27,097 nucleotides of DNA from Amphimedon queenslandica (Eukaryota; Porifera; Demospongiae; Haplosclerida; Niphatidae). Made by a program: the position numbers and the translations under genes. The first letter of the stretch is position 1, and each line of letters begins with the position of its first letter. Below, piece after piece: positions 10,623 through 18,776 of this stretch. The DNA is taken from NCBI RefSeq assembly GCF_000090795.2, contig NW_003546276.1, positions 213,205-240,301 of the forward strand, in the 5' to 3' direction. The notes beneath the pieces are model-generated. The model did no database searches. It saw nothing but the letters and a program-made list of their open reading frames with translations, and was not told where the DNA came from.

Positions 10623-11330
10623 CTAATAAAAGTTAAAGTTATAGTTCTTTGTTGCATTATTGTTAGTTTTCCTCCTACCCCTGCCTCTTGGTCTGGCTCT
10701 CGGAAGATTGTTGTCCTACAGTAAAATGGATTAGAAAGGTGGTTAATAGGTATCTATATAAACTGCTGATCATAACTAAAATTATCTTACAATTTCTCGA
10801 TTGATTTGGCGTAACTGCCATATGATGAGCTGCCTCTGCCTTTGTAGAACAGCAACATCAAGAGGGCCCCCAGCTCCTGCTTGATGGAGTGATGGAGCAG
10901 CAGGGCGAAGTGGCAGAGGACCTCCATCCACAGGAGGTGGACCTCCGGCCATCAGTGAAGGACCTCCAGCTACTGGTGGAGGTCCGCCACCAGCCACTGG
11001 TGGCAGACCTCCAGCCAGCAGTGAAGGACCTCCATCAACTGGTGGAGGACCTCCAGCCTCTGGTGGAAGACCACCAGCAACTAGTGGAGGACCTCCAGCT
11101 ACTGGAGGTGGCGGAGGAATTGGTGGTGATGGCGGAGGAAGACCATCATCTGGTGGTGGTGCTGGCGGGCCTCCGGCGGGAGGTGGTGAAGGAATTGGTG
11201 GTGATGGCGGAGGAAGACCATCATCTGGTGGTGGTGCTGGCGGGCCTCCGTCGGGAGGTGGTGGTGGAGGCCCTCCAACTACAAGTGGTGGTGGAGGAGG
11301 AGGAACTCCATGATGCTCATCATAATCCAT
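10623..11330 (-). CDS. Small proline-rich protein gene, two coding exons, intact
   Basis: Coding exon 1 runs 11330 to 10791 (180 codons) and ends at a GTAAG donor (10790-10786); coding exon 2 runs 10715 to 10623 after a TGTAG acceptor, phase 0, adding 30 codons and a TAG: about 210 residues. The product starts MDYDEHHGVPPPPPP. About residues 10-150 are Pro/Gly-rich low complexity (repeats such as GGPPAPPPDDGLPPPSPPIP), typical of disordered scaffolds that bind SH3, WW, EVH1 domains or profilin. Then comes a short amphipathic, probably coiled segment (LQRQRQLIIWQLRQINREI) and a basic tail with RPRGRGRRK, RG-rich and possibly RNA-binding or nuclear. A 5' exon ends at 11387 and joins at an acceptor four bases before the ATG. 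It is the only GC-rich island in the window and has no frame break. No known family is assigned. Confidence 0.72.
11117..11266. repeat. 75-bp in-frame tandem duplication in the proline-rich gene
   Basis: The stretch beginning GAATTGGTGGTGATGGCGG recurs at 11117 and 11192, exactly 75 bp (25 codons) apart and nearly identical, so the protein gains a 25-residue unit without loss of frame. Weaker copies of a shorter GGACCTCCA-based unit fill 10918-11100. Confidence 0.85.
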
Positions 11331-11386
11331 AAACTATAATAAAACATAACAATAGCTACTATAAGTTTGTAACTGAACTGACTTAC

Positions 11387-11465
11387 TGCTTTTTCACATA
11401 ACTTAGGTTGCAAAGCAAAACTGCGGAAAAGTTTGAGAGCTGTGAACGGGAAATTGGCAACTGAA
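11387..11465 (-). other. Probable 5' non-coding exon of the proline-rich gene
   Basis: A consensus donor, AAGCA followed by GTAAGT (11386-11381), and a strong acceptor (TTTTATTATAG) just before the ATG of the proline-rich gene define a 48-nt intron. The upstream exon ends at 11387; its start is not visible and 11465 is only a rough limit. Confidence 0.45.
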
Positions 11466-11739
11466 GCTGAATGTAAACTTAAATAGTTTCAGAACCGGAC
11501 ATAGATCTTAGTAATGACAACTAATGATTAATAATTATGAGTTAGGCTATGAATATAACTTATGATTCAACAAGCGTAACAGTGTAAAAGTATTCCAATA
11601 ATTGTTTTCACCACCTTGCAAGTACAGCTTGGTTCTTATCAAGACTTATGAAGGTTCTCTCTACCTTCCAATGCTTCAGGAAAGACTTTAGACAGTATGT
11701 TTATGCTCTCTTGCTGTTAGAAAGCTGAAAGCTCATAAC

Positions 11740-11830
11740 TTTGTCACATGTCCGAACCGCCATTTTGTTTGCCGTGACCACACCCACTTACGTAGCGTGG
11801 GCGGGTGGTTCTTAAGGCTTGTTATTTCTC
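11740..11830 (-). promoter_or_regulatory. Candidate promoter upstream of the proline-rich gene
   Basis: A short GC-richer block holding, on the minus strand, CAAAATGGCGG (11754-11766; the YY1-type core-promoter motif), and on the plus strand a CACACCC box (11780) and GCGTGGGCG (about 11796-11804; the EGR-type site). It lies about 420 bp upstream of the coding start. Motif matches only; no start site is demonstrated. Confidence 0.35.
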
Positions 11831-11913
11831 CAATACAACATGTATAGAAGAAATGAAGTGTTGACATATAATCAAATATATAACGCGCGTGGGTGAAATC
11901 CATTATAGGACAA

Positions 11914-11934
11914 CCTGGGGGCTACGCCCCAAGG
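11914..11934. repeat. GC-rich perfect-loop hairpin
   Basis: CCTGGGGGC, loop TAC, GCCCCAAGG: eight pairs with one mismatch, striking in this AT-rich setting. GC hairpins like this sit near the ends of several transposon types (including Helitron 3' ends), but no CTRR end follows at the right distance, so the owner is unknown. Confidence 0.5.
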
Positions 11935-12104
11935 TCGTAGAAATTCCACCACTGTTTTTTTAATGCAGTAAGTCTTCTTATAGTTCTTATTTCAAAATTC
12001 TTTTTTTCCATTAATGAACTAAAACCTAAGGCAAAAATTATAATTATCAATAAAAAGGATTATTAATTAATGAAATTTAATAAAAAGTATGGAAACAAGT
12101 AGAT

Positions 12105-12999
12105 AAAAAAATTTCTATTAAATAAGTAAAAGTAGGGTTGTCACAAAATAAAAGAAACAATGGGGTTGATTCAACCATAATAATAATTAATAGTTCAATT
12201 AATAATAATAAACTTTAGTTAATAAAAAAATAATTTGTGACTATAATTGACAAAAGTTACCTTATGGTGGGTAGTGAAATTTGTCTTTCTATTCTAAGAA
12301 ATCCAACTTCCTGATCTCCATTTATCATAAAATTACTCCACAGGATGCAAAAAATTACCATAAAACTTTTAGAAACAATGATTGTCTAACAAAGCACTCA
12401 CAGGTTGATATTTTCTATTATAACGATCAATGTCAAAATTCGTCATAAGGGCCTTATTGTCAAATATGGTCACATTTATTCATGAAAATAATACAAAAAT
12501 TTTTAACCCTACTTTGCAGAAAATGGTAACAGGCAGACTACAATGTAAATAGAATTTTAATAATAATTATGCCTATGTACCCATTGATTGCTCTACTACA
12601 ATATGATGATGTAAATTAATTATTGTGATGAATATAAATAAGACTTTTCAGCTAGTATTGATTGAATAATTATACTGTCATCACAATAAAAAAAATCTAA
12701 AATATAGATAGGCTAATGCATTCTTTGAATTTTGTGATTCAGTACATTATCAAAAATTTAAAATATTAATATATATACTTGTTAGAAATTGTAATTGCAT
12801 AGACTCGCCACGTTATCATTTTCTGCAAAGTAGGGTTTGAAATTTTTGTATTATTTTCATGAATAAATAATTTTTTTATTAATTAAATATTATTATTATT
12901 AATTGAACTATTAATTATTATTATGGTGGAACTCAACCCCCTTGTTTCTTTTATTTTTTGACAACCCTACTTTTTCTTAATTAATAGAAATTTTTATTA
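12105..12999. repeat. Foldback element with ~130-180-bp inverted arms
   Basis: The left arm at 12105-12236 (with AGTAGGGTTGTC and AAATAAAAGAAACAA) and 12475-12525 (ATTCATGAAAATAATAC ... CCCTACTTTGCAGAAAATG) together match the reverse complement of 12817-12999. In the left arm the two blocks are separated by about 238 bp (12237-12474) that the right arm lacks, so one arm gained an insertion or the other lost it. The central spacer 12526-12816 is AT-rich and has no gene. The structure fits an old foldback or MITE element; flanks are too AT-rich to name a target duplication. The stretch 11935-12104 just left of it shows nothing. Confidence 0.8.
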
Positions 13000-13137
13000 T
13001 TTGTACTGTCCTGTGTTGATCATACTGTTAATTTGATGAACACTCTTGATCAGAGTACGATATGTAGTGGCATGTGTGAAACCAGGTTTATGAACCACTG
13101 GGTTGACATAAAGGACTTTTTAAACGAGAAGGTGCGG

Positions 13138-13145
13138 TATAAAAG
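13138..13145 (+). promoter_or_regulatory. TATA box in the left TIR
   Basis: TATAAAAG, 52 bp upstream of the ATG at 13190. That spacing allows a start site about 30 bp downstream and a short leader of about 20 nt. Confidence 0.5.
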
Positions 13146-13189
13146 GCGGTGCCCTGGGCATGGTGGTTTCCGTTTTTTCACGTGTAAAA

Positions 13190-13453
13190 ATGTCTGGTCT
13201 AGATGATGTTGCTTCTTCAAGGAAAAACGCAGGCAGAGAGGGGTTTTGGTACCAAATTGAGTTACATTTTACTCTCAAAGAAGACAAGGACCAGTTCAAG
13301 TTAGGCTTAATCAAGTTAAGGGGTTTTTAGGCACTAAAAGAAGGCGCTGGAAGTGCTGCCACGGTCTCAGGCTTACTTGCTGATTTAGTCGGGAAAGAGG
13401 ATGATTTAGAGGCTTTATCACATGATACTAGTTATGCAGGCTCAATACTTCAG
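13190..13453 (+). pseudogene. Broken first exon of an unrecognised transposon protein
   Basis: From an ATG (MSGLDDVASSRKNAGREGFW...) the frame runs 88 codons to a GTAGAT donor at 13454, with one TAG at 13328-13330. The pattern REGFWYQIELHFTLKEDKDQF suggests a folded alpha/beta N-terminal domain that I associate with repeat-borne proteins in sponges, but I cannot name it. Possible continuations follow an acceptor near 13847 (58 open codons) and at 14040 (GSLNVATATSTSI then TGA), both weak. It could alternatively be the 5' exon of the P-type transposase at 14668. Confidence 0.45.
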
Positions 13454-14199
13454 GTAGATATAATGTGTTTGAAATTAATGTTAATATATAAAATAAGGTA
13501 TGGGTGATGGGGACGAAAAACAGCCATTTTGTGCATAGATTGAAGATCGGCTATTGGGACGCACATGTTGGTGATAGTGTTGTATGGTTGACCGAAGGGT
13601 GATCAATTGCAATGAGGTATTATTTATTATTATTATTATTATTTATTATAATAATTATCAAAATTATATTTATATTATTATTACTATTATCATTATAGTA
13701 TAAGTCATGTGATTGTGTTGAATTTCAATTCAATGATAGTTGAGTCCTGTAATTGTAACTCAAGTTTATTATGTAGTAGATACAGAAGTAAGTATAATGT
13801 GTAATGTAAAGTAATCATACATTAATTGGCATTAATATTTTTTAGGCTCGTACTAGCATATGCTTTTGCTGGTATATTACCGTCATAGTACTGCCATATT
13901 TTGATTGGCATTACTTGGTACAGTTGGGAAGATGTACACAATTACAGGAAGCTTTTCACCATCCCCATATCCATTCAACTCTGTTATTGTATATGCTTAA
14001 TAATTTAGAATAATATAATTTTTGTATTTACTACTTCCAGTGGATCGTTGAATGTTGCAACTGCTACCAGTACTAGCATCTGAATGAGGACCAAGTGGGG
14101 GTCTTTTGCTGTAACCACTTCTACTTGATGAGGGTGGCTAATAATTGGTAGTTGGCAAGGCCTTTAGTGGTCCCAGGGTGGCAGTTCCTGGGCTGGTTT

Positions 14200-14462
14200 T
14201 TATGTACTAATGAAGTCTATTCCTTTGCCACTATCACTTATAACCTGCCTGACAGCATTATTGACCATGTTTGTTAGGCTGTTGACAGATTTTCAGAATA
14301 TACTATAATATAACTATTTGATAATAATGAAAAAATTATTACTTCAAATCAATTATACCATTTCCCTTTTTGCCATGCTTCCTACCTGTGCTTGTAGGTT
14401 AACTCTCTCGCCTTTACTAATTTTAATGTTTTTATAATGCGTTTTGCTAGTGATTTAGCCAT
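14200..14462 (-). pseudogene. Short two-exon minus-strand frame reading inward from the right TIR
   Basis: Exon 1 is 14462-14386 (MAKSLAKRIIKTLKLVKARE...) ending at a CACAG/GTAGGA donor; exon 2 is 14278-14200 after a CAACAG acceptor, in phase, reading LTNMVNNAVRQVISDSGKG to a TAA at 14202-14200. Joined length is 51 codons. An ATGGCTCCC start at 14491, 54 bp past the minus-strand TATAAAA at 14545-14539, mirrors the left terminus and may be the original start, with a frameshift before 14462. No family recognised; the open frame after the stop continues patchily, so it is probably a remnant. Confidence 0.35.
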
Positions 14463-14538
14463 GATAAGAACAGTGCCAGTGCGGGAGCCATTTTGTTATT
14501 TTCAAATGTGGCCGCCATATTGTGCCCAGGGCACCTCC

Positions 14539-14545
14539 TTTTATA
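14539..14545 (-). promoter_or_regulatory. TATA box in the right TIR
   Basis: TATAAAA followed by GG, minus strand, the mirror copy of the left-terminus TATA box. It is 54 bp upstream of an ATGGCTCCC start at 14491. Confidence 0.45.
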
Positions 14546-14667
14546 CTGTGATAGACGGAAGCGATTTCATGACGTTGCGTGAATAGTTTTATAGTGCACC
14601 TTCTTTAAGAATAGAAGTGGTTGGTTACATACATTGTGGTTGTTTATTTTAACTAATCCAATTTTAG

Positions 14668-16973
14668 GTGCTGTTTTTGCCTACTGTGACGTAAGGACAT
14701 TGCCTAGTGCAACTATTCGACATACTTCTTGTCACATTATAATCTCAAGGAATGTGCATTCTGAACGATGCCTATCATGTGATGAGTATAGGTAAGGTCT
14801 ACATGTATGTGGTGCTCTAATTTATTTGATTTTTTATAACTATGTATACAGAAGCTCCTTATTTGCCCGAGCTAGCCGTGAGAAGTCTCAATTAACTACC
14901 CCGTCTCCATGTACAAGCAAGAGTAGTCATGTTAATTATATATTTTTGTCTTGGCCAAAAAAAGTTGAATGCTTACGTCAATTGAGGACTGAGAACTTAG
15001 CACTTAAGCAGATGATATCGAATATAGAGACTAAGATTGGTGATGTTGTTTCTGAGGAAGGGATGGAATTGGATGATGAGACTACTTCGGATCTTCAGCA
15101 AATAATGACAGAACAGGAGTTAAATATTTATAAGCTACCGGTTTAGACGAATATATTGGAGGCAACAAATGGAGGCCTTCACAAGACACAAAAATGGGAT
15201 GTGTTGGCATCCACTGATAATACATTGGTGCTTATACTTACACCATTTGTCTAGTAAAGCATATACTACTCTTAGGGAATCTGGGTGCCTACACCTACCA
15301 TCACAATGAACACTGAGACACTGAGAGATCACTCTCATTGTGTTGAATCTTCTCAGAGAAAGTGGATCAACAAATAATGCTGGCTTCTGTAATGAAGTTA
15401 TCTCCTGAGTGGCATAGGCTCGTATTGCCGTTAATTGATGAAATGTATATAAAAGCATCTTTAGTTTATAACAAACACACTGGCAAAATGGTAGGCTTTG
15501 TGGATCTTGGTACTGTCAACAACCATTTATTAGCTTTTGAAGAATTGGTATATCAATGATGGTCTTCATGGTGAAAGGAACTTTCGTTTACCATATTTCC
15601 AATTACCATGCTCTGCGATAATGGGAGACTTCATATTCAAACCTTTTTGGGAAGCAATATTTCGATTAGAAAGGATTGGATTAAAAGTGAGTATATGTAT
15701 TTATATTTAACTAAAAATATTTGTAATTAGGTTTTGGCTACAAGTTTTGATGGTGCCTCAGTGAATCGTAAGATGGTTAAAGTGCATGATAGTGGTACTA
15801 AGGTTCTCTACGAAGCACTAAACATCTATGCTAAGGAGGAAAGATATATTTACTATTTTTCGGATCCTCGACATCTAATCAAAACTGTACGTAACTGCTA
15901 GAATGCCAATGCTCGTAAACTCTGGGTAAGATATAATTGTGTGTGATTTGTTTATTAATACGTGATTATAGATTATTGGAAAAGATATCTCGTGGAGCCA
16001 CTTAATGCAGCTCTATGATATTGATAAAGGTAAAGGATCTGGACTAGCTATGGTTCCTAAGTTCAAGTACGAACATGTACATTTAACATCCTTCTCCAAA
16101 ATGAGAGTGGATTTAGCTGCACAATTTAGACTCATAATTTTGATTTAAATAATCATGTGTAATTTTAGGTGTTTAGTGAGTCAGTTGGGAAAGCACTCTG
16201 TCTTGCTGTAGGAACTAAGGCAGAAGAAACAACTCACTTTGTGCTTATTTTTTATAAGTTTTTCGACATATTAAATGTGAGAAGCTTTAAGGAGGGAGCT
16301 CGTAAGAGATAGAAGTTCATGCACCCTTATTGAAATGTAAACAAAGGGAGATTCGAAATTAGTCATCAAATTAGCATACATTTGTTATGAATATTGTAAT
16401 AGTGGTTAGAGAATGTGTTCTTCCCATATTTGGAAGAATGGGAAACTAGTGTCAACAATAGAGCACAGTTTTCTGGTGCTGAAAAGAGACAAATGCTCTT
16501 AAGCTCCTAGACAATCCTTGGTTTGCGTAGAACTAGTAAGTTATGTGTGTACTTTCATCATTATAATACATTCAATAGGTCTAGCATTTGTGGAATTTGT
16601 CAATTTCTTATTTAGCTTGAAAAAGGTTAAGCAGAACAAACTAGCCTTCTTGAGTAATTTTATTTGCCAAGACCCCCTAGACATTTTTTTTGGCTGTCAA
16701 AGACAGCAAGGAGCAACTAACGACAACCCAACTGTGCAGCAAATTTTGGACAATACCCAAACACTGAGAGTTGTAGATTCGTTTTGTAGGAGTCCAATAA
16801 AAAGGAATTGTGGTCAGAAAGAGAATGAGCATGTTAACGAGACTGATTATGTTCCCTTGCTTAAGAGACGTAAATTATCTGAATTAACTAATGTTTTTGT
16901 TATTGTCATTGATTTATTATTATTATTATTATCAGTTGTTTTCCATTTAAAAATTGCTACAATCATTAAGTGA
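14668..16973 (+). pseudogene. P-element/THAP9-type transposase, multi-exon, broken
   Basis: Exons deduced from frames and splice sites: 14668-14791 (Cys/His-rich, RHTSCHIIISRNVHSERCLSC), 14852 to about 15686 with frameshifts, 15731-15925, 15972-16124, 16169-16336, 16403-16535 and 16579-16973. In order: a SSHVNYIFLSWPKKVECLR block and coiled coil (14935-15070), a helix-turn-helix-like region (IYWRQQMEAFTRHKNGMCWH, 15150-15210), the RNase H-like core with LPLIDEMYIKASLVYNKHTG and VGFVDLGTVN (15426-15520), SFDGASVNRKMVKVH (15745-15790), SDPRHLIKTVRNC (15861-15900), and the C-terminal signature QDPLDIFFGCQRQQGATNDN (16669-16728). The introns are 44, 46, 44, 66 and 43 nt. Stops at about 15141, 15307, 15901, 16312 and 16510, plus frameshifts, disable it. 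The THAP zinc finger is not seen and the tail runs into a (TTA)n tract. Confidence 0.85.
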
Positions 16974-17035
16974 TTGTCAATTTATTAATAATTTAAAATT
17001 TCTAATAATAATTTATTATTGATTAAAAATTATAG
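16974..17035. other. Short AT-rich gap between convergent genes
   Basis: Only A/T-rich sequence with TTATTA runs separates the stop of the plus-strand transposase from the stop of the minus-strand gene. Confidence 0.6.
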
Positions 17036-18667
17036 TCAGTTTAATGTTTTCCTCAATGCTGTCTTCTTTTGAACTGCTCTCAGTTTGTTCAATTTATATT
17101 TTTCAATGATTGCTCCAGCAGCAGCAGAAAATCCCCTGACTGTAACATACTGGTTCACTATCATCTCTTTGAGATCATCTGATTCATCACCCAAATTTAC
17201 CGAAATATCACTCCAACATTGAAGGAAATCTCGACTACCAAGTATGTTTATAATGGCCATCTCCTTAAAATTGGTCAAAAGGCTTAATTGTGACATATTT
17301 TTGCGTATTTCAACCTCCAATGCCACAAAAAGCATGTAAGTTGTGTCACTGACATGGATAAGACCACCACAATCACTGATGTATGTCCAGTCTTCTGACT
17401 GAAACAGCCTGTTCCTCATCAGGATCAAAAAAGATAATATTATTATAAGTGCATAATCAAGTAGATAATATATACTATATCCCAACTGAGTTTGACACCA
17501 GCCGCTTGGAATTTGAAAAATGTAGGTATACGTCACTGATGACGTCTTATAATGATAATCATAGAAGCATGGCTGACATTTTACAGCTGCGTAGTTGGCC
17601 TGTATTGCACTCTTTAAAAAGTTTTGTTTGTTCTGATAAGCAGTACAATAGCTGCTGGAGTCAACTAGTCTTCATAAAGGCCATCATTATCAGAAAATCT
17701 TGCTCTATTAGCTTTTAAAAGGAAGAATTATCAGTTTGGGCGCTCGACCACATGTTCTTATGTAAACTATGACGTAGATAAATTATCATAAAACGTCATT
17801 TTGGTATGCCATTGGGTTTATAGGGAGAACCTGGTTCTCTGGGTTTCCAAGGGCTGAGAGACCCAAGACCTGAGATCCTGTGATGGCATTGGGCGACAAA
17901 GAGCCTGTGAAAGTTTCATCCTTATCCCACATTCCTATAAAAAGTTATTCCAGTTTTTCTTTGGTCAAACTCAGTTGGGATATAGTATAGCTCCTACCAT
18001 TCACATACATTAATTTCTTTGAGCACAATACCAATTCATCCTTGTGCTTATGATTAGACCTCTTTATCTTCTGCAGTACAGAGCGCATGATGTATCCAAC
18101 TGTATAACGAAGTGCATTGTGTTCTCCATAGTTAAGTGACCTTGGTGAGGATATCCTTCATTTGACTGCTCTGGATCAGCCACCTTAGTTTTGACAGGAA
18201 ACATGCTCTTAATAAAGTCTTCCATAATTGACTTAGTGACAAACTGGTAGAAAATCGAATCAGCGTCTAACCCAACAGAGATTTTAATAAAATTTTCCCA
18301 CAGAAATCTGAAGCCATTACAGGAAAATAGTTTGTAATACAGTTCCCACATATGCTCTCTTTTAGAATGAGGATCACTCATTGTGCTCAATCAAATGCTT
18401 TGTTGAACAAAAGGTACCATACTCATGGCAAAGTTAAGTGCCTCCTTGAGATTCACTGGATCAGTGATCCATGTCAATACTCTATCGGCACAAGTCAGTG
18501 CTTTCTGTGCCCTTTTTAAAGCAATGGAGAAGCCTTTATCCCTCAAAACGAATGAAATTGACGTTTTTAGTATATCTAGGTGTTTTAAGAATACATAATT
18601 TTTAATCAAACAAAATAATAGTGTTACTTTTCTCTTCTTCAGTGTGATCTCCATTTCCTTCTGCCAT
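17036..18667 (-). pseudogene. Broken gene of an unrecognised, probably repeated family
   Basis: Minus-strand coding begins near an ATGGCAGAAGG at 18667 (MAEGNGDHTEEEK, then a shift) and is clear from about 18600: SISFVLRDKGFSIALKRAQ, LTWITDPVNLKEALNFAM, VPFVQQSI, an in-frame TGA at 18391-18393, then MSDPHSKREHMWELYYKL and GLDADSIFYQFVTKSIMEDF to about 18150. A frameshift leads into NALRYTVGYIMRSVLQKIKR (about 18120-18061). A GTATGT donor near 18012 starts an intron holding a 519-bp element. The last exon begins near 17420 and reads SEDWTYISDCGGLIHVSDTT ... VTVRGFSAAAGAIIEKYK and ends KKTALRKTLN, stop at 17036. The Trp/Arg/Lys-rich end recalls uncharacterised multicopy sponge proteins, from memory only. 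No motif gives a function. Confidence 0.6.
17471..17989. mobile_element. 519-bp inverted-repeat element (MITE-like) inside an intron
   Basis: A perfect 26-bp inverted repeat: TATACTATATCCCAACTGAG plus six bases at 17471-17496, and its reverse complement at 17964-17989. Outside the arms the sequences differ at once. The outermost TA on each side is compatible with a TA target duplication. It lies within the predicted intron of the minus-strand gene, whose flanking exons resume on either side. Inside is an unproven 49-codon plus-strand frame (MADILQLRSWPVLHS..., from 17570) and no transposase. Confidence 0.65.
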
Positions 18668-18776
18668 GTTTAAATAAATTTTAAAGGCCCGCCAGATTTT
18701 CCCAGCAAACTAGGATGTAGCCGTGAAATGTGTGGTCATGTGATTAAGTTTCTTATCCTGTTCCACGTACACTGTC
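18668..18776. other. Short spacer at the truncated end of Helitron B
   Basis: No gene. Homology to Helitron A stops abruptly at about 18777; this stretch is unrelated sequence and would be the promoter region of the minus-strand gene if that was ever expressed. Confidence 0.4.

Larger units (their letters stand above)
13131..14608. mobile_element. Decayed TIR element with inward-facing TATA boxes
   Basis: The left terminus holds GAAGGTGC at about 13128-13135 and then, at 13137-13160, GTATAAAAGGCGGTGCCC plus six bases. The right terminus is its inverse: the inner block at 14523-14546 matches 23 of 24 bases, and an outer block TTAAAGAAGGTGCACTATAAAA is at 14587-14608 (minus). About 40-48 bp in the right arm separate the two blocks and end in a second copy of TATAAAA, so that arm carries an internal insertion or duplication. 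Each terminus drives a short reading frame pointing inward. Superfamily is unknown; I could not find a clear target-site duplication. Tandem TTA microsatellite fills about 13619-13690. Confidence 0.65.

Noticed and set aside
10889..11332. 147-codon plus-strand frame (Glu/Val/Leu-rich) opposite the proline-rich gene
   Set aside because: It is the complement of the GGN/CCN repeats. The minus strand has the splice sites, poly(A) signal and non-repetitive ends.
11914..11934. GC hairpin as a Helitron 3' end
   Set aside because: No CTRR follows within the usual distance on either strand and no adjacent Helitron coding joins it.
16518..16578. Start of a 151-codon ORF (MVCVELVSYVCT...) as an N terminus
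   Set aside because: That part reads through a 43-nt intron; true coding resumes at 16579 after AATAG.
16905..16973. Hydrophobic C-terminal tail (IDLLLLLLSVVF) as a membrane segment
   Set aside because: It is produced by a (TTA)n microsatellite at the end of a dead transposase gene.
17449..17718. 89-codon plus-strand ORF in the intronic element
   Set aside because: It begins outside the element and runs through its inverted repeat; no motif, no splice support.
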